From Donghicola sp041224595 (GTDB lineage Bacteria > Pseudomonadota > Alphaproteobacteria > Rhodobacterales > Rhodobacteraceae): DNA of 64,000 bases. The stretch's first letter is position 1, and each line of letters opens with the position of its first letter. Positions 40,534 to 50,181 of this stretch are shown in pieces. Made by a program: the position numbers and the translations under genes. The notes below the pieces were generated by a model that saw only the letters and a list, made by a program, of their open reading frames with translations, had not been told where the DNA came from and did no database searches. The stretch spans positions 1 through 64,000 of the forward strand of contig NZ_JBGFGN010000129.1 of assembly GCF_041224595.1 (NCBI RefSeq), in the 5' to 3' direction.

Positions 40534-41601
40534 ATGCACGAAGGCAGAAAACTTCTCGAAGAGATGAACGACCGCTCGCGCGAGGTCTTTCGCCGTGTGG
40601 TCGAAGGCTATCTGGAAAGCGGCGATCCGGTGGGTAGCCGGACCCTAACGCGTACTATGAACGAAAAGGTCAGCGCTGCGACGATCCGGAATGTGATGCA
40701 AGATCTGGAGTACATGGGTCTGATCGGTAGTCCCCATGCCAGCGCGGGCCGCGTGCCGACCCAGATGGGGCTGCGCATGTTCGTGGATGGTTTGCTAGAG
40801 GTGACGGCACCCTCTGATCAGGACCGTGAAAAGATCAGCGCGACCCTAGGCGGGAACAGTGACGATGTGGGCATGATGCTGGACCGGATTGGGTCGGCGT
40901 TGTCTGGGGTGACCAAAGGCGCGAGTCTGGTTCTGGCTCCAAAGCACGAAGCGCCGATCAAACATATTGAGTTCGTGTCTCTGACACCCGAGCGGGCGCT
41001 GGTCGTTCTGGTGTTCGCAGACGGGCATGTTGAGAACCGCGTCTTCACGCCGCCTGTAGGCCAGACCCCCAGCAGCATGCGCGAGGCCGCGAATTTCATG
41101 AACGCGCTGGCAGAGGGCAAAACCCTGTCCGAGCTGCGGCGCGATGTCCGCGACCAGATCAGCACCCGCCGCCAAGAGATCGACGCTCTGGCCCATGCCA
41201 TGGTCGAATCCGGGCTTGCAGTCTGGAGCGAGGAGGGCGATGGACCCGAACGGCTGATTGTCCGTGGCCGTGCGAATCTGCTTGAAGAGACGGGTCAAGA
41301 CGATCTGGAACTGATCCGCGTGCTGTTCGACGATCTGGAGCGCAAACGTGATTTGGCCGATTTCCTTCAACTGACCGAAGAAGGCGAAGGCGTGCGCATT
41401 TTTATTGGCTCGGAGAACAGACTTTTTTCACTTTCGGGTTCCTCTCTGGTCGTCTCTCCTTATATGAACGCTGACCGAAAGATTATTGGTGCGGTCGGGG
41501 TCATCGGACCCACGCGCTTGAACTATGGTCGGATCGTGCCCCTTGTGGACTACACAGCGCAGCTGGTAGGGCGCATGATCTCTGACCGGACTGAGAGGTA
41601 A
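40534..41601 (+). CDS. hrcA: Heat-inducible transcription repressor HrcA
   Basis: HrcA (355 residues) represses chaperone operons through CIRCE elements. MNDRSREVFRRVVEGYLESG and GSRTLTRTMNEKVSAATIRN, with MQDLEYMGLIGSPHASAGRV following, form the winged-helix DNA-binding domain. LSGVTKGASLVLAPKHE and VSPYMNADRKIIGAVGVIGP, with RLNYGRIVPLVDYTA, are the dimer domain. ATG 40534 has AAGGAG at the right distance; ATG 40528 sits directly on it. No CIRCE inverted repeat was seen upstream. grpE follows three bases after the stop. Confidence 0.96.
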   Translation: MHEGRKLLEEMNDRSREVFRRVVEGYLESGDPVGSRTLTRTMNEKVSAATIRNVMQDLEYMGLIGSPHASAGRVPTQMGLRMFVDGLLEVTAPSDQDREKISATLGGNSDDVGMMLDRIGSALSGVTKGASLVLAPKHEAPIKHIEFVSLTPERALVVLVFADGHVENRVFTPPVGQTPSSMREAANFMNALAEGKTLSELRRDVRDQISTRRQEIDALAHAMVESGLAVWSEEGDGPERLIVRGRANLLEETGQDDLELIRVLFDDLERKRDLADFLQLTEEGEGVRIFIGSENRLFSLSGSSLVVSPYMNADRKIIGAVGVIGPTRLNYGRIVPLVDYTAQLVGRMISDRTER

Positions 41602-41604
41602 GGA

Positions 41605-42186
41605 ATGGCTGAGCCGAAGAACGAAGACTTCCTTGATGATGTCGAAGCTCTGGAAGAAGAGCTGTATGGCGAAGATGAAAACGAAGAGCTGATCGATATC
41701 GACGAAGAAGCTGCCAAGGGCGAGGCATTTGACGCCCTGAAAGCGGAACGCGACGATTTCAAAGATCGCTACGTCCGCGCACTGGCCGAGGCTGAGAACG
41801 CCCGCAAGCGCGCCGACAAGGACCGCCGTGATGCCGAGAAGTATGGCAGCACCCGTCTGGCCCGCGATCTGCTGGGGGTTTACGACAACCTGCAGCGCGC
41901 GCTGAAGGCCGCCGAGGAAACCTCGAAAGAGGACAACGCAGTTCTGATCGAAGGCGTTGAACTGACGCTGCGCGAATTGAACAACACTTTCTCGAAGCAC
42001 GGCCTTGTCGTCATCGAACCCGCCGTTGGCGCGCAGTTTGATGCGAACGTCCACGAAGCGATGTTCGAGGCTCCCGTGCCGAACACCAAGAAGGGCGAGA
42101 TCATTCAGGTCAGCGCCGTCGGCTTCATGCTGCACGACCGTCTTCTGCGTGCCGCTCAGGTTGGTGTGTCGTCGAACCCCGCCTGA
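41605..42186 (+). CDS. grpE: GrpE nucleotide-exchange factor
   Basis: GrpE (193 residues) releases ADP from DnaK. The acidic N-terminus (EDFLDDVEALEEELYGEDEN) leads to a long coiled coil. The GrpE signature segments AEAENARKRADKDRRDAEKY, ARDLLGVYDNLQRALKAAEE and LIEGVELTLRELNNTFSKHG are all present. The C-terminal beta domain GAQFDANVHEAMFEAPVPN and GFMLHDRLLRAAQVGVS completes it. It is in an operon with hrcA; dnaK-dnaJ is not in this window. Confidence 0.97.
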   Translation: MAEPKNEDFLDDVEALEEELYGEDENEELIDIDEEAAKGEAFDALKAERDDFKDRYVRALAEAENARKRADKDRRDAEKYGSTRLARDLLGVYDNLQRALKAAEETSKEDNAVLIEGVELTLRELNNTFSKHGLVVIEPAVGAQFDANVHEAMFEAPVPNTKKGEIIQVSAVGFMLHDRLLRAAQVGVSSNPA

Positions 42187-42210
42187 TTTTCAGCGCACCT
42201 CTGGAATGCC

Positions 42211-42240
42211 AAAAGGCCCGCCGTTACTGGCGGGCCTTTT
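42211..42240. terminator. Bidirectional terminator between grpE and mutS
   Basis: AAAAGGCCCGCC (42211-42222) and GGCGGGCCTTTT (42229-42240) are a perfect 12-base stem with a six-base loop and A/T tails on both sides. It serves grpE on the plus strand and mutS, whose stop lies inside the loop, on the minus strand. Confidence 0.93.
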
Positions 42241-44854
42241 CTTTGAGTTCATAGAGGAGCTGCAGCGCTTCGCGTGGGGTCAACTCGTCGGGATGGATTT
42301 TCTCCAGCATCTCGAGAGCAGGTGACGGAGCCGGTTTGGCTGCCGGTGGGATCGCAGCGAACAAGGGAAGGTCGTCGATCAAGGCTTTTTGCTTGGAGCC
42401 GCCGCCTTGACGTTCGCCTTCTTCCAGCGCCTCTAGAACCACTCGTGCCCGTTCGACCACGCTCGCGGGCAGGCCAGCCAGACGGGCCACTTGCACACCA
42501 TAGGACCGATCCGCTGCGCCGCGTTTGACCTCGTGCAGGAAGATAACTTCGCCTTCCCATTCCTTGACGCTGACAGTCGCGTTTTCCACGCCGTCCAGTT
42601 TTTCGGTCAGGGCGGTCATTTCGTGATAGTGGGTTGCGAACAGGGCACGGCAGCGGTTCACGTCATGCAGGTGCTCCATCGTGGCCCAAGCAATCGACAG
42701 ACCATCATAGGTCGCGGTGCCGCGCCCGATCTCGTCCAAGATCACGAGTGCCCGGTCATCGGCCTGATTCAGGATCGCAGCCGTTTCCACCATCTCGACC
42801 ATAAAGGTCGAGCGACCACGAGCCAGATCGTCCGACGCACCCACACGGCTGAAAATCTGGCTCACTAGACCGATATGCGCGGACTGCGCAGGAACGAACC
42901 CGCCCATCTGCGCCAGCAAAGCAATCAGCGCGTTCTGCCGCAAGAATGTCGACTTACCCGCCATATTCGGGCCGGTCAGCAGCCAGATCGCGGCACCGTC
43001 CCGTGGGGACAGCTCGCAGTCATTCGCGACAAAGGGATCACCGTCTGATTTCAAAGCGGCCTCGACCACAGGATGCCGGCCTGCATCAATGCGGAAGGTC
43101 CGGCTGTCGTCGATCACAGGACGGCACCAATCTTCGCTGCGGGCCAGATCGGCCAGAGCAGTCGTTAGGTCCAACTCGGCTAAGGCACGGGCCATCGACC
43201 CCAGCGGGGCGGCTTGCTCCAGAATGGCTTGGCGCAGGTCCTCGAACAGGCGCTTCTCGATCTCTAGCGCGCGGCCACCAGCATTCAGGATGCGTGTTTC
43301 CAGATCGGACAGCTCGACAGTGGTAAAGCGCAGGGCGTTCGCCGTGGTCTGACGGTGGATGAACCGCTCGCCCATCCCCAGCATCTTTTCACCGTGGGTC
43401 GCGGTGCATTCGATGAAGTAGCCAAGGACGTTGTTGTGTTTGACCTTCAGGCTCGAGATGCCGGTCTCTTCGGCATACTGGGCTTGCAGGCCCGCGACGA
43501 CTCCGCGGCCTTCGTCGCGCAGGGTACGGGCTTCGTCGAGTTCGGCATGAAACCCGGCTGCGATGAAACCACCGTCCCGTGCCAACAGAGGTGGCTCCGC
43601 GATCAGTGCCTGATCTAGCAGATCCAGCAGCTCTTCTTGCTGGGCCATGTCTACCGTCAATTGGGACAGCAGCGGGGGCAGGTCCAACTGCGACAAGGTC
43701 TCTGCCAGATCCAGAGACTGGGTGATGGTGTTCCGAACAGCGGTCAGGTCGCGGGGACCCGCGCGATCCAGCGACAAGCGGGACAGCGCGCGGTCCAGAT
43801 CGGGCACGCGGCGCAGGCTCTCGCGCCATTGATTTGCCGTGGTCGTATGATCGACGGCATAGGCAACGGCTTCTTGGCGGCGCTGCACTTCATCCAGTAC
43901 GCGGGACGGGGCCGACAGGCGACGCTCCAGCAGGCGGCCGCCACCGGCGGTCACCGTGCGGTCCACGACAGACAGCAGCGATCCCTGACGGCCACCTGAT
44001 AGGCTGCGGGTCAGTTCCAGATTGCGGCGGGTCGAGGCATCGATCTGCACCACACGGTCCTGGGCCTCGCGCACGGGCGCGCGCAACAGGGGCAGGGTGC
44101 CTTTCTGCGTGATGTCCAGATACTCGACGATCGCTCCCAATGCGGACAATTCGGCACGAGTAAAGGTGCCAAAGGCATCGAGCGTGTCGACCTTATAGAG
44201 CTTGCATAGGCGCCCCTCGGCGGCAGTGCTGTCAAACGCGGCGCGGCCCAAGGGCGTCAGCGCGGCGCCGTTATCCTCGATCAGTTCGGCCCAGTCTTCT
44301 TCTTTGTTATCACAAAGCAGAACCTCGCGTGGCAGCAGACGCGCCAGTTCCGGCCCAATGCGAACCTCGGGCAGGGACACCACGCGCAGCTCTCCGGTCG
44401 AGATATCGGAGTAAGCCAAAGCGACTTCGCCGCGTACCTCGGTCAGGGCCGCCAGATAGTTGTGGCGGCGCGCCTCTAGGAGCGAGTCCTCGGTCAATGT
44501 GCCAGGAGTCACCAGACGCACAACGCCGCGTTTCACGACAGACTTCGATCCGCGCTTCTTGGCTTCGGCAGGGTCTTCCATTTGCTCGCAGACCGCGACG
44601 CGGAAGCCCTTTCGGATTAGGGTCAGCAAATACCCTTCGGCCGCATGGACAGGCACGCCACACATGGGGATGTCATTGCCATCGTGCTTGCCGCGTTTGG
44701 TCAGCGCGATGTCCAGCGCCTCTGCCGCGGCGACGGCGTCGTCAAAGAATAGCTCGTAAAAATCGCCCATGCGATAGAACAGCAGAGACCCCGGATGAGC
44801 CTCTTTGATTTCCAAATACTGCGCCATCATCGGCGTAACGCCGGTTGCTGCCAT
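42224..44854 (-). CDS. mutS: DNA mismatch repair protein MutS
   Basis: MutS (876 residues) recognises mismatches and starts methyl-directed or nick-directed repair. The N-terminal mismatch domain has FYRMGDFYELFFDDA (Phe-x-Glu motif in FYE). GVVRLVTPGTLTEDSLLEA, the lever and clamp regions, and the ATPase domain follow: GPNMAGKSTFLRQNALIALL (Walker A) near 630 and LVILDEIGRGTATYDGLSIA (Walker B/signature) near 705, then ATHYHEMTAL. The C-terminus is a normal helix-turn-helix. It is convergent with grpE. Confidence 0.98.
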   Translation of the reverse strand: MAATGVTPMMAQYLEIKEAHPGSLLFYRMGDFYELFFDDAVAAAEALDIALTKRGKHDGNDIPMCGVPVHAAEGYLLTLIRKGFRVAVCEQMEDPAEAKKRGSKSVVKRGVVRLVTPGTLTEDSLLEARRHNYLAALTEVRGEVALAYSDISTGELRVVSLPEVRIGPELARLLPREVLLCDNKEEDWAELIEDNGAALTPLGRAAFDSTAAEGRLCKLYKVDTLDAFGTFTRAELSALGAIVEYLDITQKGTLPLLRAPVREAQDRVVQIDASTRRNLELTRSLSGGRQGSLLSVVDRTVTAGGGRLLERRLSAPSRVLDEVQRRQEAVAYAVDHTTTANQWRESLRRVPDLDRALSRLSLDRAGPRDLTAVRNTITQSLDLAETLSQLDLPPLLSQLTVDMAQQEELLDLLDQALIAEPPLLARDGGFIAAGFHAELDEARTLRDEGRGVVAGLQAQYAEETGISSLKVKHNNVLGYFIECTATHGEKMLGMGERFIHRQTTANALRFTTVELSDLETRILNAGGRALEIEKRLFEDLRQAILEQAAPLGSMARALAELDLTTALADLARSEDWCRPVIDDSRTFRIDAGRHPVVEAALKSDGDPFVANDCELSPRDGAAIWLLTGPNMAGKSTFLRQNALIALLAQMGGFVPAQSAHIGLVSQIFSRVGASDDLARGRSTFMVEMVETAAILNQADDRALVILDEIGRGTATYDGLSIAWATMEHLHDVNRCRALFATHYHEMTALTEKLDGVENATVSVKEWEGEVIFLHEVKRGAADRSYGVQVARLAGLPASVVERARVVLEALEEGERQGGGSKQKALIDDLPLFAAIPPAAKPAPSPALEMLEKIHPDELTPREALQLLYELKEKARQ

Positions 44855-45131
44855 GCTGCCTCTGGTCGTGTTAACTCTGGTCCCGTTTCCAGAGGGGATA
44901 CCCTGTCAGGGCCAGCGCCAAAAGGCAAAACATTAGATACACCCGCAGGGTAACTTAATTACAAAAATAGATCATTTCTGATAATTATGTGTTGAACATC
45001 TCGAGATAAACTGCGAAATCGCAAATCGAATGAAGGGAATACGCGTTTGTTAGCGCAACCATTGTGGCCGACTGTTGAGACAGCCGAAACAAGGGGTTAG
45101 GGACCTACGCGCTCCACTGAGGGAATTGAGA

Positions 45132-47387
45132 ATGTCGAAGAATAAAGTCACCCGCGAAGAGGCTCTGGCCTTTCACCTGAACCCCACCCCCGGCAAGTTC
45201 GAGGTGACTGCGACCGTTCCCATGACCACACAGCGCGATCTATCGCTGGCCTATTCGCCCGGTGTGGCCGTTCCCTGCGAGGAAATCGCTGCGAACCCCG
45301 AGGTCGCGTATGACTATACCACCAAGGGCAACCTAGTCGCGGTGATCTCGAACGGGACCGCGGTTCTGGGTCTAGGCAACCTTGGCGCACTGGCGTCCAA
45401 GCCCGTGATGGAAGGCAAGTCGGTTCTGTTTAAACGCTTTGCCGACGTGAACTCGATCGACATCGAACTGGATACCGAAGATCCCGATGCCATCATCAAC
45501 GCCGTGAAGTTGATGGGCCCGACCTTTGGCGGCATCAACCTCGAGGATATCAAGGCGCCCGAATGCTTCATCATCGAGCAGCGCTTGAAAGAAGAGATGG
45601 ACATCCCCGTCTTCCACGACGACCAGCACGGCACCGCCGTGATCTGTGCCGCCGGCCTGATCAACGCCCTGCACATCAGCGGCAAGAAGATCGAGGATGT
45701 GAAGATCGTTCTGAACGGCGCGGGTGCGGCTGGCATCGCCTGTATCGAGCTGCTGAAATCCATGGGCGCGCGTCACGAGAACTGCATCGTCTGTGATACC
45801 AAGGGCGTGATCTATCAGGGCCGCACCGAGGGTATGAACCAATGGAAGTCCGCCCACGCGGTGAAAACTGACCTTCGCACTCTGGAAGAGGCGATGAACG
45901 GCGCGGACGTGTTCCTTGGCGTATCGGTCAAGGGCGCTGTGACCCCTGACATGGTGGCGTCGATGGCGGACAACCCCGTGATCTTTGCCATGGCGAACCC
46001 CGATCCCGAGATCACTCCGGAAGAGGCGCACGAAGTTCGCGTTGACGCGATTGTCGCCACTGGTCGCAGTGACTATCCGAACCAGGTGAACAACGTTCTG
46101 GGCTTCCCCTATCTGTTCCGCGGCGCATTGGACATCAACGCCCGCGCCATCAACGACGAGATGAAGATCGCCTGCGCCGAAGCTTTGGCTGAACTGGCCC
46201 GCGAGGACGTTCCGGACGAAGTGGCGCTGGCCTATGGCCGCAACCTGTCGTTTGGTCGTGACTACATCATCCCGACCCCGTTCGACCCGCGTCTGATCTA
46301 TCGCATTCCGCCCGCAGTGGCGAAGGCCGGTATGGACACCGGCGCGGCGCGTCGTCCGATTATCGACATGGACGCCTACGAGGTTTCGCTCAAGGGTCGC
46401 ATGGACCCGACCGCCAGCATTCTGCGCGGCATCCACGCACGTGCCAAAGCCGCCCAAGCCCGCATGATCTTTGCCGAAGGTGACGACGTCCGAGTTCTAC
46501 GCGCGGCTGTGCAGTACCAGCGTTCGGGTCTGGGCAAAGCCTTGGTCGTTGGCCGCGAAGCAGACGTGAAGGAGAAGCTCGAAGCCGCAGGCATGGGCGA
46601 TGCAGTTCGCGAACTGGAAATCGTGAACGCGGCGAACACCCGTCACCTCGAGACCTACAAAGAGTTCCTGTATGAGCGTCTGAAGCGCAAAGGTTACGAC
46701 CGTCACGACATCCACCGCCTCGCGGCACGTGATCGCCATGTGTTCTCGGCCCTGATGCTGGCGCACGGTCACGGCGACGGTCTGGTCACCGGTGCGACCC
46801 GCAAATCGGCCCACGTGCTTGAGCTGATCAACCACGTGTTCGATGCAGATGCGAAACATGGTGCGGCTGGTATCACTGCGCTGCTGCGCAATGGTAAAAT
46901 CGTACTGATCGGTGACACGCTGGTCCACGAATGGCCCGAAGCCAGCGATCTGGCTGACATTGCAGAGCGCGGTGCTGGCGTGGCACGTCACTTGGGCCTT
47001 GAACCCCGTGTGGCGTTCGTCAGTTTCTCGACCTTTGGCTATCCACGCTCGGAGCGCGCAGAAAAGATGGCGTTGGCGCCCAAAGTGCTTGAAGAGCGCG
47101 GCGTGGACTTCGAATTCGAAGGTGAGATGACCGTGGATGTGGCCTTGAACCCGAAATCAGCAGAGGCCTATCCCTTTAGCCGTCTGTCGGGGCCCGCGAA
47201 CATTCTGGTCGTGCCTGCCCGTCACTCGGCCAGCATCTCGGTCAAGTTGATGCAGGAAATGGGTGGCGCGACTGTGATCGGACCGATCCTGACCGGCGTG
47301 GATCAGTCGATCCAAATCTGCTCGACCAACATGACAGAGACTGACATTCTGAACATGGCGCTTCTGGCGGCCTGCAAAGTCGGCTAA
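45132..47387 (+). CDS. maeB: NADP-dependent malic enzyme with C-terminal phosphotransacetylase-like domain
   Basis: This 751-residue fusion converts malate to pyruvate and CO2. The N-terminal malic enzyme has YSPGVAVPCEEIAANPEVAY, FHDDQHGTAVICAAGLINAL (metal-binding Asp-Asp) and IVLNGAGAAGIACIELL (NADP loop), with MANPDPEITPEEA. After residue 430 a PTA_PTB domain follows (RMIFAEGDDVRVLRAAVQYQ, and a late GPILTGVDQSIQ), which in other bacteria usually lacks PTA activity but allows acetyl-CoA control. ATG 45132 fits the family. The 277-base divergent region from mutS to here holds its promoter and a candidate TTGAAC near 44992. Confidence 0.96.
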   Translation: MSKNKVTREEALAFHLNPTPGKFEVTATVPMTTQRDLSLAYSPGVAVPCEEIAANPEVAYDYTTKGNLVAVISNGTAVLGLGNLGALASKPVMEGKSVLFKRFADVNSIDIELDTEDPDAIINAVKLMGPTFGGINLEDIKAPECFIIEQRLKEEMDIPVFHDDQHGTAVICAAGLINALHISGKKIEDVKIVLNGAGAAGIACIELLKSMGARHENCIVCDTKGVIYQGRTEGMNQWKSAHAVKTDLRTLEEAMNGADVFLGVSVKGAVTPDMVASMADNPVIFAMANPDPEITPEEAHEVRVDAIVATGRSDYPNQVNNVLGFPYLFRGALDINARAINDEMKIACAEALAELAREDVPDEVALAYGRNLSFGRDYIIPTPFDPRLIYRIPPAVAKAGMDTGAARRPIIDMDAYEVSLKGRMDPTASILRGIHARAKAAQARMIFAEGDDVRVLRAAVQYQRSGLGKALVVGREADVKEKLEAAGMGDAVRELEIVNAANTRHLETYKEFLYERLKRKGYDRHDIHRLAARDRHVFSALMLAHGHGDGLVTGATRKSAHVLELINHVFDADAKHGAAGITALLRNGKIVLIGDTLVHEWPEASDLADIAERGAGVARHLGLEPRVAFVSFSTFGYPRSERAEKMALAPKVLEERGVDFEFEGEMTVDVALNPKSAEAYPFSRLSGPANILVVPARHSASISVKLMQEMGGATVIGPILTGVDQSIQICSTNMTETDILNMALLAACKVG

Positions 47388-47412
47388 GTTAGAAACATAG
47401 CGCAAACCATTG

Positions 47413-47437
47413 TAAAACGCCCCCCGCGGGCGTTTTA
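47413..47437 (+). terminator. Intrinsic terminator after maeB
   Basis: TAAAACGCCC (47413-47422) and GGGCGTTTTA (47428-47437) are perfect with a five-base loop. The T run is within the right arm. It lies 25 bases after the maeB stop and 33 before the ribokinase-like start. Confidence 0.85.
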
Positions 47438-47469
47438 TGCGTTTCAGATCATCGCTTCAGGGGGCGCAT

Positions 47470-48351
47470 ATGACCGTTTTCAATCTTGGATCGATCAACG
47501 CGGACTACACTTACCAAGTCCCGCATCTGCCCCAACCTGGCGAAACGCTTGCGGCCAGCTCTGTGACCCGCGGTTTGGGCGGCAAAGGTGCGAATATGTC
47601 CGTGGCCTGCGCCCGTGCGGCGGGGCGCGTGTTTCACATCGGAGCTATTGGCGAGGACGGCGCGTGGGCGCGCGACCGCTTGCTGGAGTATGGGGTCGAC
47701 ACGCGCCATATCTCGGTGCTGGACGAGCCGACTGGCCACGCGATCATCTCTGTCGATCCAGAGGGCGAGAACAGCATCCTCATCTTGCCCGGCGCAAACG
47801 TTGAATTCACCGAACAAATGATTGCTGCCGCGATCTGCGAAGGCGGGCCGCAAGATTGGCTGCTTATGCAGAACGAAACCAACGGCCTGCAAGAAGCGAC
47901 TGATATGGCCAAGCAAGTGGGGATGAAGGTCGCATATGCCGCTGCGCCTTTTGTGGCCAAAGATGCCGCACAGGTCGCGCCTCTTGCTGATCTGCTGTTC
48001 CTGAACGAGATTGAGGCGCAGCAGTTAGAGGGCGAAATGAACACGACGCTCTCTGATCTGCTGATCGCTGATATCATCGTGACCAAGGGCGGCAAAGGCT
48101 GCGCATGGCATCATGGCGACGAGGTTACTGAATTCCCGAGCTACCCCGCCGAAGTCATTGATACCACGGGCGCGGGCGACACCTTTACCGGTTATGTTAT
48201 GGCTAGTTTGGACCGCGGAATGACCATTCCGCAGGCAATCGATTTGGCGCAGCGCGCAGCGTCATTGATGGTCCAGCGATTGGGTACAGCGGACGTTATC
48301 CCTGATCTCAAAGAGGTTCAGGATGCCTCATTCGGGTCCAGCCAACGCTGA
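47470..48351 (+). CDS. PfkB family carbohydrate kinase (ribokinase-like)
   Basis: The 293-residue PfkB kinase has GSINADYTYQVPHLPQPGET (ribokinase-type start), GLGGKGANMSVACARAAG, a long central sheet with VTKGGKGCAWH, and DTTGAGDTFTGYVMASL near 235 with the catalytic Asp. The pattern is closest to ribokinase, but no sugar-uptake or ribose-use gene lies nearby, so the substrate is open. It starts after GGGGGC at ATG 47470. The next gene is an aminotransferase with a 97-base gap. Confidence 0.88.
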   Translation: MTVFNLGSINADYTYQVPHLPQPGETLAASSVTRGLGGKGANMSVACARAAGRVFHIGAIGEDGAWARDRLLEYGVDTRHISVLDEPTGHAIISVDPEGENSILILPGANVEFTEQMIAAAICEGGPQDWLLMQNETNGLQEATDMAKQVGMKVAYAAAPFVAKDAAQVAPLADLLFLNEIEAQQLEGEMNTTLSDLLIADIIVTKGGKGCAWHHGDEVTEFPSYPAEVIDTTGAGDTFTGYVMASLDRGMTIPQAIDLAQRAASLMVQRLGTADVIPDLKEVQDASFGSSQR

Positions 48352-48448
48352 TCAGATCGTTTCGGTCTATTCATCATGTACAGCCACTTGCCTTCGTCAG
48401 GAGGCAAGATCAGTCTGCGGCCAAACCGATATGGAAAAGGCGCGCAGA

Positions 48449-49366
48449 ATGACCGACACAGACCACGTCTCGACCCACCAATCGCAGGACGACCCCCGCA
48501 ACGAAGAGATCCTGATCTACGTGAATGGTGCCCTAAAGCCCAAGGCCGAGGCGCTGATCAGTGTCTACGACAGCGGCTTTATGCTGGGGGATGGCATCTG
48601 GGAGGGGTTGCGCCTGTACAATGGCAAGTGGGCCTTTGTGGATGATCATTTGAACCGCCTGTTCGAGGCGTCGCTCGCCATTGATCTCGATATCGGAATG
48701 ACGCGGGCCGAGGTTTTCGCAGCTCTGGAAGAAACGCGCGCCGCAAACAACATGCACACCGATGCCCACGCCCGCCTAATGGTGACACGGGGGATCAAGA
48801 CGCGCCCGTTTCAGCACCCATCGCTGTCCCGGCAGGGGCCGACTGTGGTGATCATCATGGAGCATTCGCAGCCCAAAATTCCGCGTCCCATCCGGCTTGC
48901 AACCGTGCCGCATCAGCGCGGGTTGCCGATGACCCAAGACCCGAAACTCAACAGCCATTCCAAACTGAACTGCATCCTCGCCTGTATCGCGGCGGAAAAG
49001 GCAGGCGCGGACGAGGCGCTGATGCTGGACGTCCATGGGTTTGTTAACACCACGAACGCCTGCAACTTCTTCATCGTCCGCAAGGGCGAGGTTTGGACCA
49101 GCACAGGTGACTACTGCATGAACGGCATCACACGGGCCAAGGTGATTCAGGTTTGCCAAGAGGCGGGCATCCCCGTGTTTGAACGCAATTACAGTCTGGT
49201 GGAGACCTATGGCGCGGACGAGGCGTTCCTAACCGGCACGTTCGGGGCTCAGACGCCCGTCGGGTCCATTGACGGACGGCAGATCGGTACTGGCGAGATG
49301 GGGCCGATGACCCAGAGTATCCGAGATCTCTACAAAGCTTTGGTCGCCAAGGAGGCAGGCGAATGA
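48449..49366 (+). CDS. Class IV aminotransferase (branched-chain/D-amino-acid type)
   Basis: This 305-residue fold-type IV PLP aminotransferase shows ILIYVNGALKPKAEALISVY, GFMLGDGIWEGLRLYNGKWA, RLMVTRGIKTRP, and the PLP Lys in LNSHSKLNCILAC near 170. ALMLDVHGFVNTTNACNFFI and YCMNGITRAKVIQ follow, with FLTGTFGAQTPVGSIDGR late in the sequence. The family includes BCAT, D-Ala aminotransferase and ADC lyase; I cannot choose. ATG 48449 is used as the start; ATG 48431 gives six more residues. It overlaps the next gene by four bases. Confidence 0.85.
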   Translation: MTDTDHVSTHQSQDDPRNEEILIYVNGALKPKAEALISVYDSGFMLGDGIWEGLRLYNGKWAFVDDHLNRLFEASLAIDLDIGMTRAEVFAALEETRAANNMHTDAHARLMVTRGIKTRPFQHPSLSRQGPTVVIIMEHSQPKIPRPIRLATVPHQRGLPMTQDPKLNSHSKLNCILACIAAEKAGADEALMLDVHGFVNTTNACNFFIVRKGEVWTSTGDYCMNGITRAKVIQVCQEAGIPVFERNYSLVETYGADEAFLTGTFGAQTPVGSIDGRQIGTGEMGPMTQSIRDLYKALVAKEAGE

Positions 49367-50079
49367 GGCTCGCTGTCTGGTCCGGCCCCCGCAATTTGTC
49401 CACCGCGATGATGTACGCTTTTGGCCACAGAGAGGATTTTACCGCTGTGGATGAACCGTTCTATGCCGCGTATTTGGCCAAAACGGGTCTGATCCATCCG
49501 ATGGGGGACCAGATCATTGCCAGCCAGCCCACCGATCCCGATCAGGTCATTTCTGGCCTTTTGGCCCCGACGGCGAAACCGCACGTTTACCACAAGCATA
49601 TGTCGCAGCACATGATAGACGGCATTCCCAGAAATTTCATCGAAGAGTGCACCAACGTGTTTCTGATCCGCCATCCTGCGCGGGTCGTTGCGAGCTTTTC
49701 CGCGAAGTATGACAACGTGACGCTCGATAGCATCGGCTTCGTGCAGCAGCACGAGTTGTGCACGCAGCTCACGGAAAAAGGTATGCCTGCAATTGTTGTG
49801 GACAGCGCGGATATTCGGCGTGACCCCGAGACTGCACTACATGCGCTTTGTGACGCGATTCATTTGCCGTTTGATCCTGAAATGCTGTCGTGGCCAGCAG
49901 GGCCGCATCCAGACGACGGCGTATGGGCGGCCCATTGGTACGGGGCGGTCCACAAATCTACTGGGTTTGCGGGTGAAGAGGGTCCCTTGCCGGAGGTGCC
50001 AGATGAATTGCAGCACCTCGTGGACGGGGCGATGCCCCACTATTTGGCGATGCGCGAGAGGTTACTCGCAATTACGTGA
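49363..50079 (+). CDS. Sulfotransferase-like protein
   Basis: The 238-residue product has P-loop sulfotransferase hallmarks: an N-terminal LAVWSGPRNLSTAMMYAFG (PAPS 5'-phosphosulfate loop type) and FLIRHPARVVASFSAKY (3'-phosphate-binding type). A YHKHMSQHM His segment lies between them, and a variable C-terminal half follows. It should transfer a sulfuryl group if active, but the acceptor is unknown and some homologues are not enzymes. Coupling to a class IV aminotransferase by ATGA suggests a shared pathway. It is cytoplasmic, with no membrane segment. Confidence 0.7.
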   Translation: MRLAVWSGPRNLSTAMMYAFGHREDFTAVDEPFYAAYLAKTGLIHPMGDQIIASQPTDPDQVISGLLAPTAKPHVYHKHMSQHMIDGIPRNFIEECTNVFLIRHPARVVASFSAKYDNVTLDSIGFVQQHELCTQLTEKGMPAIVVDSADIRRDPETALHALCDAIHLPFDPEMLSWPAGPHPDDGVWAAHWYGAVHKSTGFAGEEGPLPEVPDELQHLVDGAMPHYLAMRERLLAIT

Positions 50080-50181
50080 TGTGCTGTGATCGCTTCATTT
50101 GGATCCTTTTTGGGGGGACAGAACGTTGTCCTAATTGAAAGAAGGCAAAACTTGCTTTCTCCATTTGGGAGGTTCATTCCT

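Noticed and set aside
44855..45131. Small gene in the mutS-maeB gap
   Set aside because: AT-rich, many stops in all frames; better explained as divergent promoter region.
45372..46457. Long antisense open frame (361 codons) within maeB
   Set aside because: It lies entirely opposite a well-conserved enzyme, is His/Val/Gln-rich as expected for an antisense shadow, and has no start signal.
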